64,000 nt of DNA from Gallionella sp. (GCA_023229845.1 JALNYK010000007.1:1-64000); one strand, 5' to 3'. Shown: positions 54,671-63,862, counted from the first letter of the stretch. Numbers and translations are program-made. Notes: generated by a model from the sequence alone, not told the origin.

Positions 54671-55210
54671 TCATAGCGCCTCGCCGGTGCTGAGGGTTTG
54701 TTTGATGTTCAGCGGCAGATAGGTCAACTCCACCACGCCTGGCGCGACACGCTCGACGCGGTAGGTATCATCGATGACGTCCCCTTCGGCGACGGTATAC
54801 ATCCGCTCGCCCTTGATCAGTATGGTCAGCCGCGTCGGCGCATCTTCATAACGACCGATATAGGTAAACGGCATGGGCGGCGCGGTCGGCACCGGAGGTG
54901 GTGCAGGCGGCGGAGGCGGGGGCGGCGGCGGCGGCACATACCATGAGGTGGCGGCGAAAACGTGGCCGGCATCTGCCGAGACCTCCGGTTCGGCCTGCTG
55001 CCGGGCCAGGCGCTCCAGCTCCACACTCGCCGCTTCCTGCGACTTCGGCTTGGCGCGCGCCGGCGCGGATGCAACATCGCTCTGCAGCAGCGCCGTCGAA
55101 CGCGCCGTCTTCGCCATGCCGGACTCCTTGGGAGGAGCCCCCACGACAATGGCCGTGAGCGCAATGCCCAGCACGCCCCACTTGACGGCATTGTGCGAGA
55201 ACAGACTCAT
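54671..55210 (-). CDS. GspC/PilP-like protein
   Basis: A 179-residue bitopic protein: a membrane helix near residues 10-26, a linker with 12 or more prolines (about 92-113), then a small beta domain (FTYIGRYEDAPTRLTILIKGERMYTVAEGDVIDDTYRVERV) like the HR/PilP domain that docks on a secretin. ATG at 55210 overlaps the upstream stop (ATGA). It sits directly before the secretin gene, as PilP/GspC genes often do. Confidence 0.75.
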   Translation of the reverse strand: MSLFSHNAVKWGVLGIALTAIVVGAPPKESGMAKTARSTALLQSDVASAPARAKPKSQEAASVELERLARQQAEPEVSADAGHVFAATSWYVPPPPPPPPPPAPPPVPTAPPMPFTYIGRYEDAPTRLTILIKGERMYTVAEGDVIDDTYRVERVAPGVVELTYLPLNIKQTLSTGEAL

Positions 55211-55842
55211 GACGCCTGCTCCAGATAAAGCACCAGTCCGATCCGGGCCTCCACGGTCGCATCGGCGACATTCTGGCGCGTGAACTGCACGCTCTCCAAT
55301 GCGATGCCGGGGATTTCCCCGTGCAGCGCGGTGAGGAAGCCGCGTATCTGTTGATATTCCCCCTTTACCGGAAACATCATGTGCAATCGCATCAGCCGCC
55401 CCACATTGTCTCGTGTCGCCTTGTATTCGCCCTCGTTCAGGCTGAGCCCATTTTTTTCGGCCAATGCAGCCAGCTTCTCCAGCCACTGCGGCGAATAACG
55501 CTCTTCCGGAAAACTCCGGTAGAACTCCACGAGCTGCTCGCCCGGTGTGCGCCGAATGCGATCGGACGACTTGCCTGCGTGCAGCGCTTGCTCGCGCAGC
55601 AACAGGGTACTGCGGCGCGCCTCCTCCAGACGCTCCTGCGCCGGAACGACTGCCGAAAAATAGAACGGGGGGAAAACGACCAGAATGCCGATAGCCAGCA
55701 CGCCCGGCCTGCCCAGAGTGCGCAGCAAGCGCCGGGATGACCAATGCAGGCACCCCAGCAACGGCACCGTCGACGAAAAGCCGCACAGTTGCGCGCATCG
55801 GACCGATGCCGCTTCCAGCCATGTATTCGCGAGGCGTTTCAT
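55207..55842 (-). CDS. PilO/GspM-like inner-membrane protein
   Basis: A 211-residue bitopic protein. A membrane helix lies near residues 43-62 (LAIGILVVFPPFYFSAVV), followed by a coiled coil (QERLEEARRSTLLLREQALH) and a ferredoxin-like PilO/GspM domain. It would join the PilN-like protein in the inner-membrane alignment complex. Start and stop overlap both neighbours by 4 nt. Confidence 0.75.
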   Translation of the reverse strand: MKRLANTWLEAASVRCAQLCGFSSTVPLLGCLHWSSRRLLRTLGRPGVLAIGILVVFPPFYFSAVVPAQERLEEARRSTLLLREQALHAGKSSDRIRRTPGEQLVEFYRSFPEERYSPQWLEKLAALAEKNGLSLNEGEYKATRDNVGRLMRLHMMFPVKGEYQQIRGFLTALHGEIPGIALESVQFTRQNVADATVEARIGLVLYLEQAS

Positions 55843-56369
55843 GATTTCCCCCGCAAGGCGGCAAGCAAGGTGAAACGGACGGGCAGATTGGGGTCCTGCT
55901 GCTGAACCTGGTGACTTTGCAGATAGACCGGGCCGAACACTTCCTGCGCGTCCAGCTGCGTGATGTAGTTAAGCAGCGCCACAAAATTCCTGGCCTCGCC
56001 GCTGATTTTCACCACGCGTTTTTGCATATCCGGCTCCAGCGCCAGCAAGGCGACCTCATTGCCGGCGGCCGATTCCACCGACTGGAACAACAGCTCCCAA
56101 GGCAAGGAGAGCTGGCGCAACACCTCGTTGGCCTGCTTCACTTCCAGCGCCTGCGCCTCGACATCGCGGGCGCCCGACTTGTCGGGCGCCCGCGCGCCGC
56201 GATCGCGCTCGATCCGCACCAGCTTGTCTTCCCAACTGGTCGCCTTGTCGTTCAGCTCAAGGTAATAGGCGACCGTCAGGACCAGGGCCGCCAGCACCAG
56301 TGCCAGCAATAGCGGCCCCGCCCAATGGGTGGGACGATGCCGCTGATAATCCAGCCATAGGGTAGCCAT
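55839..56369 (-). CDS. PilN/GspL-like inner-membrane protein
   Basis: A 176-residue bitopic protein. The N-terminal cytoplasmic stretch is followed by one membrane helix (about 18-40), a coiled coil and a periplasmic ferredoxin-like domain, the PilN layout. It probably pairs with the PilO-like neighbour and contacts the PilM-like protein on the cytoplasmic side. The start lies 4 bp after the PilM-like stop. Confidence 0.72.
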   Translation of the reverse strand: MATLWLDYQRHRPTHWAGPLLLALVLAALVLTVAYYLELNDKATSWEDKLVRIERDRGARAPDKSGARDVEAQALEVKQANEVLRQLSLPWELLFQSVESAAGNEVALLALEPDMQKRVVKISGEARNFVALLNYITQLDAQEVFGPVYLQSHQVQQQDPNLPVRFTLLAALRGKS

Positions 56370-56373
56370 GGCT

Positions 56374-57237
56374 TCAGCCGCTCATCGCCACGGCAAAGCG
56401 CCGTTCATAATCCGGCATCAAGCCGGGCCGTATCGCCGGCTGCAACGCCTGTATCTTCCAGCCGGTACTCTTCGGCCACCCCGTACTCTCCGGCGAGACC
56501 GATTCGTCATGTTCGGGAGCCCACAGCAGAACTTCGTCCGTCGTCGCATCCGCGTCGGTCAGGTAAGCCTCGCGCTCCAGCAGTTGCGGCAACGTATCTC
56601 GCCAGTCGCTGCCGGCCCGCAAGGTGCGCACGCTGCCCAACCTGCCTTGCTGCAGCAGGGCCAGACACAGGCTGCCCGCCTCGAACAGCACTAACCACGC
56701 GCTGCTTTTCTGCAGTCTGGCTTGGCAGCTGTTGTAGGCCACCATCAGGCTGGGCTGGATCGAACGCAGCCTGATCCCCGCGCCATCGAACGATATCCGT
56801 ACGGCGTCTGTCAGCCTGCTATCCACCGCGCTGGCAAGCTGCGGCCTCCCTGCCCGCTCCGGATTCAGCCGCAGCTCCCACGACTCGGCGGCAGAACCAT
56901 ACAACTTCCTGAAGAAATGCCGGGCATAGGCCGTCTCTTCCTCTTCATCCTTTAGCGCGCCGCTCCATGGAACCAGCGCGTACTGCATGAAGCGGTTGGA
57001 CAGGATGACGGTCGCAAATGCGGTGCTGCCGGCCAGTTCCGACAATTCCGCCGCCAGTATCCTGACTGCCCCGCTCCAGGGAAAGTCCCCGACGGACGTC
57101 TCGGCGCAGGGAATCGACCTCTTATCGAGCACCCGGTGCTTCAGCCCGCGGTAAGTGAAAGACCTGCCGATGCGGACCAGCAGCACTTGCTCCGGACTTA
57201 ACACCACCCGCAATTCATCACGCAACGAAAGTGACAC
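56374..57237 (-). CDS. PilM/GspL-N-like cytoplasmic protein
   Basis: A 287-residue soluble protein with an actin-like fold pattern (VLLVRIGRS near the start, SAWLVLFEAGSLCLALLQQG in the middle), fitting PilM or the cytoplasmic part of GspL. I place the start at the GTG at 57237, with AGGAG 8 nt upstream; it overlaps the ATPase stop by 20 nt. Longer frames upstream read over the ATPase gene and are rejected. Motif support is weak, so the call rests mainly on position. Confidence 0.6.
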   Translation of the reverse strand: MSLSLRDELRVVLSPEQVLLVRIGRSFTYRGLKHRVLDKRSIPCAETSVGDFPWSGAVRILAAELSELAGSTAFATVILSNRFMQYALVPWSGALKDEEEETAYARHFFRKLYGSAAESWELRLNPERAGRPQLASAVDSRLTDAVRISFDGAGIRLRSIQPSLMVAYNSCQARLQKSSAWLVLFEAGSLCLALLQQGRLGSVRTLRAGSDWRDTLPQLLEREAYLTDADATTDEVLLWAPEHDESVSPESTGWPKSTGWKIQALQPAIRPGLMPDYERRFAVAMSG

Positions 57238-58918
57238 GGTTGATCTCCTGTAGTGTTGTTTCGCCCCGGCAAGCAAGCTCCACCGCCCCCTCGCGCAACA
57301 AGCGGGTGCCGTTGCGTCTGGCCGCTTCGCGAACCAAGCGGACAGGCTGCCTGGCGATGATGAGCTCACGGATTTCGTCGTTCAGATAGAGTATTTCCGC
57401 GATGGCCTTGCGCCCCTTGAATCCGGTGCCGCGGCATTGTCCGCAGCCGCGCCCCGCGCGAAATGTCGCGGTTTTGGCGTCTTCCGGGCCGACGCCGGAT
57501 TCTCTGAGCAGCGCCTCGTCCGGATGGTCTTCCTCCACGCAGTGGGTGCAGTTAACGCGCACCAGACGCTGGGCCAGAATGCCGTTCAAGGCCGAGACGA
57601 AGCTGTAGGGATCGACCCCCATATGCATGAAGCGACCGATGACGTCGAACACGTTGTTGGCATGCACGGTGGTGAACACCAGATGGCCGGTCAGCGCAGA
57701 TTGCACGGCGATCTGCGCGGTTTCCGGATCGCGGATTTCCCCGACCATGATCTTGTCCGGGTCGTGCCGCAGAATCGAACGCAGGCCGCGCTCGAAAGTG
57801 AGCCCCTTTTTTTCGTTGACGGGAATCTGCAACACGCCGGGCAGCTGGTACTCGACCGGGTCTTCGATGGTGATGATCTTGTCCTGGCCGTTGTTGATTT
57901 CCGAAATCGCGGCATACAGCGTCGTCGTCTTGCCGCTGCCGGTCGGACCGGTGACCAGCACCATGCCGTAGGGTTCGTTGGAGAGACGGCGCAGCGTGGC
58001 TATGGACGCTTGGTCGAAGCCAAGATAATCGAGGCGCAGCCCCTTGATCTGGTCGGACAGCGTCTGCTTGTCGAGGATGCGCAGCACAGCATCCTCCCCG
58101 AATATGCAAGGCATGATGGACACGCGCAAATCCACCTCATGCCGGTTCATCGACACCTTGAAACGCCCATCCTGCGGGACGCGCCGTTCGGCTATATCCA
58201 GATCGGAGATGACCTTGATGCGGGAGATCACCTGTTCGGCCATATCCGCCCCGGCCACCGAACCGACCGCGGTCAGCACCCCGTCGATGCGATATTTGAT
58301 GTTGAGTCCGGACGCGGAAGTCTCCAGATGAATGTCGCTGGCTTCCGCCTTCAGCGCGTCGTACACCGTCGAGTGCACCAGCTTGACCACCGGGCTGACA
58401 TCTTCGCTGATGGTTTTGAACGACAATTCCTCCACGCCCTCGTCAAACGTTGCCATCTTTCCTGTAACGGTCTGCAGGCTGTCCATCGCATGCAGCGATT
58501 CCTCGTAATGCGCCAGATACGCGGCGATGTCCCTGCCATGGGCCAGCCCCCAGTCGAACGCTGCGGAAAAACGCTGCTCGGCCCATATCTGGAGGCCGAC
58601 ATTGAACGGGTCGCCCATGACGATGAGCAGCCGCCCTGCGTCGCTACGGAAGGCGATACATCCCCGTTCCAGCGCCTCGCCGAATGGCAGCGCATCGAAT
58701 GCGGAGGTCAGCCTGTTCAACTCGTCCATGCCGAACACCGGATAGTGGAGCGCATCGCCCAGCGCATGGACAAAACTTCCCGCATCCAGGCCGGCCTGCT
58801 CTTCCAGCACATCGACCACGCTGCATCCGCTCTGCGTGGCGGTGACGCGCGCCTCCCGCACCTGTTGCAACGAAAAAATCGGCTCGGCGGGTGTATCGCA
58901 AAAGGCCATCTGGTTCAT
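57218..58918 (-). CDS. GspE/PilB-type secretion ATPase
   Basis: A 566-residue assembly ATPase. The N-terminal T2SSE_N-like domain (about 1-150) is followed by the motor: Walker A GPTGSGKTTTLYAA, Asp box (TIEDPVEYQLPG), Walker B (IMVGEIRDPETA) and His box (TGHLVFTTVHAN). Two CxxC pairs (CTHC and CGQC) form the zinc-binding subdomain typical of GspE and PilB. It powers pseudopilus assembly from the cytoplasmic face. Confidence 0.95.
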   Translation of the reverse strand: MNQMAFCDTPAEPIFSLQQVREARVTATQSGCSVVDVLEEQAGLDAGSFVHALGDALHYPVFGMDELNRLTSAFDALPFGEALERGCIAFRSDAGRLLIVMGDPFNVGLQIWAEQRFSAAFDWGLAHGRDIAAYLAHYEESLHAMDSLQTVTGKMATFDEGVEELSFKTISEDVSPVVKLVHSTVYDALKAEASDIHLETSASGLNIKYRIDGVLTAVGSVAGADMAEQVISRIKVISDLDIAERRVPQDGRFKVSMNRHEVDLRVSIMPCIFGEDAVLRILDKQTLSDQIKGLRLDYLGFDQASIATLRRLSNEPYGMVLVTGPTGSGKTTTLYAAISEINNGQDKIITIEDPVEYQLPGVLQIPVNEKKGLTFERGLRSILRHDPDKIMVGEIRDPETAQIAVQSALTGHLVFTTVHANNVFDVIGRFMHMGVDPYSFVSALNGILAQRLVRVNCTHCVEEDHPDEALLRESGVGPEDAKTATFRAGRGCGQCRGTGFKGRKAIAEILYLNDEIRELIIARQPVRLVREAARRNGTRLLREGAVELACRGETTLQEINRVTFVA

Positions 58919-60105
58919 TCGATGCTCCCCGCCAGTTCGAAAATCGGAAAGTACATCAGCACCACGACGATGCCGATAATCAGCCCGACAAACGCCATCA
59001 GCAAGGGCTCGAACGTCTTGATGAAGCGCTCGACCCAGCGCGCCGTCTCATCCTCGTAAAAGGCCGCGATGCGCTCCATCATCTCGCCCATCCGACCGGT
59101 GCGCTCCCCCACCCGCAGCAACCGCGACGCCAGAGGCGTAGCCAGCCCGTACTTGTCCATCGCCTGGGAGATTGAACCTCCCTCATGGATGTGGGTCGCG
59201 GCCAGCGCCAGCTGTTCGCGCATCGTTGCCTGCAGCAGCCCGCCCACCAGCTGCAGCGCCGCCATGATCGGCATTCCTCCCTGCAACAACATTCCGAGCG
59301 AACGATAAAATCGCGCCGTCTGGTACAGGCGCAGGCGCTTGCCCAACGCGGGCAACTGCCACAGTTTTTGTCCGGCCCACTGCCTGAATGAAGGCTGAGC
59401 GGCGGCGAAAACCAGACCGCCGAACAGGGCTATCGCCGCCGCCAGAAAAAGCCGCCAATGCGCATCCAGAAAAGTCCCCCACTGCATCAGCAACCGCGAC
59501 ATCAGCGGCAGGTCGCCCCCCAGGTCTTCGTAGATGCGACTGAAGCGGGGTACGACAAACACCATCAGGAACAGCATCACCGCCCCCCCCGCGACCGTCA
59601 GGATCACCGGATAAATCGAGGAAGTGACCACGTTGCGCCGGATGCCATCCATCTGGGTCTGGTAAACGATATAGCGCGACAACACCTCAGAGAGGGAACC
59701 GGTTTTCTCGCTGGCGCGCACAGTCGCCACATAGAGTGCGGGGAAATCACCGGGCGATTGTTCCATTGCATATGACAGGCTATGTCCTTCGTACAGCGAC
59801 GAGATTATTTGTGTCAGGGTCTTCTTGATCTCGATCCGCTCTTCTTTCTCGTTCAACGCCTCCAGCGCCTCGACCAGAGACAGGCCGGCGTCCAGCAAAG
59901 CCACCAGCTCCTGACTGAATAGCACCAGCGGGAAATCGGCCTTTTTCCAGTGCCGCAACGGCGACCATTGCCGCCGGGCCTTGGCGGCAATGACGGTATA
60001 GCCTTGCGCATTCGCCTGTGCCTCGGCATCGTGAACGTCGGCCGCTTCCAGCATGACCGACATCAGCCCCGCATTACCGCGCAACACCTTAATTTCGTAT
60101 TGCAT
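58915..60105 (-). CDS. GspF/PilC-like inner-membrane platform protein
   Basis: A 396-residue protein with two T2SSF domains (about 70-190 and 270-390) and three membrane helices. The LVLFSQELVALLDAGLSLVEALEAL and ARFYRSLGMLLQGGMPIMAALQLVGG segments are the repeated signature. ATG at 60105 is used; a GTG two codons earlier is possible. Its stop overlaps the ATPase start by 4 nt. Confidence 0.93.
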   Translation of the reverse strand: MQYEIKVLRGNAGLMSVMLEAADVHDAEAQANAQGYTVIAAKARRQWSPLRHWKKADFPLVLFSQELVALLDAGLSLVEALEALNEKEERIEIKKTLTQIISSLYEGHSLSYAMEQSPGDFPALYVATVRASEKTGSLSEVLSRYIVYQTQMDGIRRNVVTSSIYPVILTVAGGAVMLFLMVFVVPRFSRIYEDLGGDLPLMSRLLMQWGTFLDAHWRLFLAAAIALFGGLVFAAAQPSFRQWAGQKLWQLPALGKRLRLYQTARFYRSLGMLLQGGMPIMAALQLVGGLLQATMREQLALAATHIHEGGSISQAMDKYGLATPLASRLLRVGERTGRMGEMMERIAAFYEDETARWVERFIKTFEPLLMAFVGLIIGIVVVLMYFPIFELAGSIE

Positions 60106-60165
60106 AAACACCCCGCTTTTGATTCGTTGTGCAGCCGGTTACCGTTTTGACTACTGCACTCCCGC

Positions 60166-60615
60166 CTACCAGTTGGTGATGTCGGCCGCCGCGCCCTCGC
60201 CCCCGGGTTTGCCATCCTTCCCGTACGAGACGAGGTCGTATTCCCCGTGCTCCCCCGGATACTTGAAGAGATAAGGGTTGCCCCACGGATCGAGCGGCAC
60301 CCCCTTGCTCAGGTAGGGACCGTCCCAGTGGGGCTCATTGGCGGGATGCGCGACCAGCGCCGACAGACCGTCCTCCATGTTCGGGTAGTGACCGGTATCC
60401 AGGCGAAACTGATCCAGCGCCTTGCCCAGCGCATCGGCCTGCGCACTCGCCGTCTTGACCTCGGACTTGCCGATCTGGGCGAAATATCTCGGCCCCACAT
60501 AGCCGGAAAGCAGGCCGATGATCACCATGACCACCAGCAGTTCGAGCAACGTAAATCCCGTACTTGTTCTGGGCTGCCGACAGGTAAAACCAGTTATGGA
60601 ATCTTTATTTTTCAT
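60166..60615 (-). CDS. gspG: GspG major pseudopilin
   Basis: A 149-residue type II secretion major pseudopilin. The leader RTSTGFTLLELLVVMVIIGLLSGYVGPRYF has the cleavage site before Phe and Glu5; the head ends with the GspG signatures PLDPWGNPYLFKYPG and YDLVSYGKDGKPGGEG, which bind calcium in homologues. The N-terminal extension before the leader is unusually long (about 18 residues). ATG at 60615 is chosen with GGAG 10 nt upstream; ATG at 60624 is an alternative. It is the first gene of the secretion-like operon. Confidence 0.92.
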   Translation of the reverse strand: MKNKDSITGFTCRQPRTSTGFTLLELLVVMVIIGLLSGYVGPRYFAQIGKSEVKTASAQADALGKALDQFRLDTGHYPNMEDGLSALVAHPANEPHWDGPYLSKGVPLDPWGNPYLFKYPGEHGEYDLVSYGKDGKPGGEGAAADITNW

Positions 60616-60882
60616 TTGCGCCATGCTCCATCCAGAGGATTTCTTACGGGTCTCACCTTAAAGTGAACTGCATAAACTTTCTCTGGGCGGCGGACTGTAT
60701 TTGTTGATAGGGGGAATACAGTATTTATTGCTCGCCAATACGTCCCCGGAATAAACGATAAGTAGCTGGCACTACAGCGTTCTCGTCGCGAGAACAAAGT
60801 CATTTGCTGATTGGTGCGGCCAATCGGCCACGCTAAAGTCATCACCACTCGACGAACACTCGTTAACGACAGGATGGGCGCC

Positions 60883-61935
60883 ATGAATCAACTGAACGAA
60901 ATGAGCATGAATGGGCCGCGACTGCGACTCGAATTGCCGTCGCAGCAGTTCGAATTCAATGCGCTGAAATTCAAGCTGAGCGAAATGCGGCGACAGCTGA
61001 GCGTGGCAACCCGATTGACCACGCGCATCATTGAAAGCGCGGATGAAGGCATCCTGATCACCGATGCGCGCAGAATCATCCGCTCGGTCAATCCGGCCTT
61101 TGAAAAATCCACCGGCTACAGCGCCGCCGAGGCTATCGGCCGTACTCCCGCGATACTCAAGTCCGGCCACCATGACAAAAATTTCTACCGAAAAATGTGG
61201 GACACCATTAACAAGGTCGGAGAATGGCGGGGAGAAATCTGGAATCGGCACAAAAACGGCGAGATCTATCCCGAATGGTTGAGCATCAGCGCCGTCAAGG
61301 ATAGCCAACAGCACATCAGCCATTATGTGGGGGTTTTTTCCGATGCCCATACCCAGGAATACATCCTCGAACGTTTGCACTATCTGGCCTACTACGACGG
61401 CCTCACCGGGCTGCCCAACCGGCGGCTGTTTCTGGATAGGCTGAACATGTCCATTTCCCATGCGCGACGGGAAAGTCACATGCTGGCGGTGATGTTTATC
61501 GACCTCGATCAGTTCAAGCAAATCAACGACACGCTGGGACACCAGGTCGGAGACGAATTGCTGATCGGCGTAACGGAACGCATGAAAAGCTGCCTGCGCA
61601 ATGAAGACACCCTCGCGAGACTGGCAGGCGACGAGTTCACCGTCCTCCTGCCCGACATTCCCCATCCCGATGCGGCGCGCAATGTCGCCCAGAAGTTCCT
61701 GGAGTGTTGCGCCCAACCTTTGAGCATTAACGGACATGAACTGTGCGTCACCGCCAGCATCGGAATCGCCATTTACCCGAACGATGGCGAAGATGCGGAG
61801 AGCCTGCTCCACCATGCGGATCTCGCCATGTACCGTATCAAGGAATCGGGGCGGAACGGCTACTTGTGCCACCCCTCTGAAACAGGGGCCGGTGCGTCTA
61901 CCGCCAGTGCATCTACCGATAGCGCCGCCCACTGA
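60883..61935 (+). CDS. PAS-GGDEF diguanylate cyclase
   Basis: A 350-residue cytoplasmic protein. An N-terminal helix precedes a PAS domain (about 45-155, ESADEGILITDARRIIRSVNPAFEKSTGYSAAEAIGRTP) and a GGDEF domain (about 180-340). The active-site signature is AGDEF within ARLAGDEFTVLLPD, a functional variant, so c-di-GMP synthesis is likely. An RxxD inhibitory site is not obvious. ATG at 60883 has a weak AGG upstream; other in-frame ATGs lie at 60874 and 60901. It diverges from the gspG operon. Confidence 0.88.
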   Translation: MNQLNEMSMNGPRLRLELPSQQFEFNALKFKLSEMRRQLSVATRLTTRIIESADEGILITDARRIIRSVNPAFEKSTGYSAAEAIGRTPAILKSGHHDKNFYRKMWDTINKVGEWRGEIWNRHKNGEIYPEWLSISAVKDSQQHISHYVGVFSDAHTQEYILERLHYLAYYDGLTGLPNRRLFLDRLNMSISHARRESHMLAVMFIDLDQFKQINDTLGHQVGDELLIGVTERMKSCLRNEDTLARLAGDEFTVLLPDIPHPDAARNVAQKFLECCAQPLSINGHELCVTASIGIAIYPNDGEDAESLLHHADLAMYRIKESGRNGYLCHPSETGAGASTASASTDSAAH

Positions 61936-61971
61936 GGGCTGAGATGCCATGATCGCAAGCATCGTTCCGAA

Positions 61972-62802
61972 TCACCATGCTTCCGATGTTGCTTCCGATG
62001 CTGTGAGTTGCCAGGACACGCGAATCTGCGTTCCTTGCCCGATCACGGAGTCCATCGCATAGGCTCCGCCGGAGAGGATGGCGCGTTCCTTCATGCTCAA
62101 AAGCCCCAACCCCCTGTCCGATCCGCTGCGGATAGCGACCTCCGTCGGATCGAAGCCATCGCCATTGTCTTCAATCGAGAAGTACAGAACATTGCCGACC
62201 TGCTTGAGCGTCACCCGCATCAGGTCGGCATGGGCGTATTTGACGATATTGCTGGTTGCCTCCTGAAGGATGCGGAAGATCGTAATCTTGAGCGCATCGG
62301 GAATGCGTCCCTCATGAATACTGAAATCCCGTTCCGCCTTCATGCCGGGGAAGGCGGCATCGAGCTCCCGAAAAAACCATGACAGAGTTGGGAGCAACCC
62401 GAGGTCATCCAGCATCGGCGGGCGCAGGTCCATGGCAACATGGCGCACCTCTTCCAGCGCCCCATGAACACGATGCTTCAATTGCTGCAACGATTCGGAC
62501 GCCTCGTTGATTGCGCCGGAAGCAAGCTGCCTCACCACCTCCGTCAAGGACAGCTTGATCATGGTCAGCGACTGTCCGATCCCGTCATGCAGGTCCGTGG
62601 CGATCCGCTTCCGCTCGTTTTCCTGAACCGAGAGCATCTGGTTTGCAAGCGACTGCAATGTGCCCCGGGATTCGCTCCAGTCCCCATTGGCCGACTCCCC
62701 CTCGGAAGCATACTTGCCGAATCTGCCCGATCTCCGACTGACACGATCCCGCACTCCCGTTCCGACAGGCCGCTTCAACTGTTTCATCGATTCCTGGTAC
62801 AT
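61972..62802 (-). CDS. NarX-type cytoplasmic histidine kinase
   Basis: A 276-residue soluble kinase with no membrane helix or sensor domain. The HisKA_3 motif NERKRIATDLHDGIGQSLTMIKL holds the phosphoacceptor His. The ATPase domain is complete: N-box FRILQEATSNIVKYA, G1 EDNGDGFD, G2 DRGLGLLSMKERA. ATG at 62802 has a GGAGGAGGG site 6 nt upstream and is preferred over 62895. No regulator gene adjoins it; the NarL-type protein at 50247 is a candidate partner. Confidence 0.88.
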   Translation of the reverse strand: MYQESMKQLKRPVGTGVRDRVSRRSGRFGKYASEGESANGDWSESRGTLQSLANQMLSVQENERKRIATDLHDGIGQSLTMIKLSLTEVVRQLASGAINEASESLQQLKHRVHGALEEVRHVAMDLRPPMLDDLGLLPTLSWFFRELDAAFPGMKAERDFSIHEGRIPDALKITIFRILQEATSNIVKYAHADLMRVTLKQVGNVLYFSIEDNGDGFDPTEVAIRSGSDRGLGLLSMKERAILSGGAYAMDSVIGQGTQIRVSWQLTASEATSEAW

Positions 62803-63223
62803 AGTATTCCCTCCTCCATACCTTGCCATCCGCGAATTAACCCCGTGAACAAGGGCGAGATTCAAGCCTCGGCGCACTTGCCGGGTACCGCACATGCGAT
62901 ACCGTGAACGTGGTACATCCTGTGGGAAATCAAGGGGGTTTACAATAAGCGCGACTACCTAGGAATCCGTGAAATCCGCGTCTCATCCTCGGCTGAGGCT
63001 GCTATCGGAAAGCACGAAATTTCATGCAAGGCGAATCAATACATTTAACAGCAGTCATTCCGGCGAAGGCCGGAATCCAGACGATTGACCGCGCCCCACG
63101 CAGTGGGACAACAAATGAAACACGGCTTTGTCCGCTACGCGGCCTTATATGATGAACTGGATTCCGGCCTACGCCGGAATGACGGGGTCCAGGTTCCGCG
63201 TACCCTCGCCAATTATGGAAACC
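62803..63223. other. Intergenic region, no gene, contains REP pair
   Basis: Just over 400 bp between the NarX-type kinase gene and the FixJ-type regulator gene. I see no credible gene. It holds the REP-like pair at 63054-63183 and, presumably, the promoter of the kinase gene, which I cannot pinpoint. Confidence 0.6.
63054..63183. repeat. REP-like inverted pair, GTCATTCCGGC family
   Basis: A 27-bp unit GTCATTCCGGCGAAGGCCGG plus AATCCAG (63054-63080) and an inverted near copy (63157-63183) flank 76 bp. Each unit has an internal palindrome (ATTCCGGC/GCCGGAAT). This is a third repeat family, distinct from those at 14500, 36646 and 50113. Confidence 0.88.
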
Positions 63224-63862
63224 TCAATAGTCGTCGCGTAGCGCCAGCCGACTTTGCACCAGCTCCGCAATGGTCTGGACATTGAGCTTCTTCATGATAT
63301 TGGACCGGTGTATATCCACCGTTTTGGGACTAATGCCGAGCTTGATTGCAATGACCTTGCTCGTGCCGCCGGACACCACAAATTCCATGATTTCCCGCTC
63401 GCGTCCGGTCAAGACATCGAAACGGCTGCGCAAACTGTCCTGTTTCAGGTTTTCATGGCGGGTTTCCCGGACCTGTTTAAGCGCGGCATGCACCTTATCC
63501 AGCAGATCCTGAGCGTGGAAGGGCTTCTGCACAAAATCGAATGCGCCCGACTTCAAAGCCCGAACGGCGAGGGGCACATCTCCGTGGCCGGTAATGATGA
63601 TGACCGGCATCGAAACCCCGTCCGTCTGGAGGCGCTCCAGCAACTCCATGCCACCCATGCCCGGCATGCGAATATCCAGCAGGAGGCAGCCCGACTGCCG
63701 CGGATCGCAGAATTCCAGAAAAGCGCCCGCATCGCCGAACATCCTGCAGGGTAGATTCGCCGATTCCAGCAGGCAAACGATGGAGTGGCGCATGGCCTCG
63801 TCGTCGTCGACCACAAACACCAGAGGCAGACCGGTATGCATATGCTCGATATTTTTATTCAT
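63224..63862 (-). CDS. FixJ-type response regulator
   Basis: A 212-residue regulator. The receiver domain has VVDDDEAMR, phosphoacceptor Asp in LLLDIRMPGMGG, ITGHGDVPLAVRALKSGAFDFVQKPF with the conserved Thr/Lys, and a LuxR-type DNA-binding domain (LTGREREIMEFVVSGGTSKVIAIKLGIS, VDIHRSNIMKKL). I place the start at ATG 63862 (MNKNIEHMHTG), with GGAG upstream. This start overlaps the last 8 nt of the upstream histidine kinase gene, so the pair is translationally coupled. Confidence 0.93.
   Translation of the reverse strand: MNKNIEHMHTGLPLVFVVDDDEAMRHSIVCLLESANLPCRMFGDAGAFLEFCDPRQSGCLLLDIRMPGMGGMELLERLQTDGVSMPVIIITGHGDVPLAVRALKSGAFDFVQKPFHAQDLLDKVHAALKQVRETRHENLKQDSLRSRFDVLTGREREIMEFVVSGGTSKVIAIKLGISPKTVDIHRSNIMKKLNVQTIAELVQSRLALRDDY

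Noticed and set aside
52338..54722. 794-codon open frame opposite the secretin gene
   Set aside because: Low-complexity Arg/Gln/His composition, no recognisable domain, and it exactly shadows a well-supported secretin gene.
54890..54940. GGC/GGT-rich tract coding for polyproline as a possible frameshift site
   Set aside because: The frame is open through it and the domain after it reads correctly, so it is simply a proline-rich linker.
57437..59059. 540-codon open frame opposite the GspE-like gene
   Set aside because: Shadow of a certain ATPase gene; no ribosome binding site or domain.
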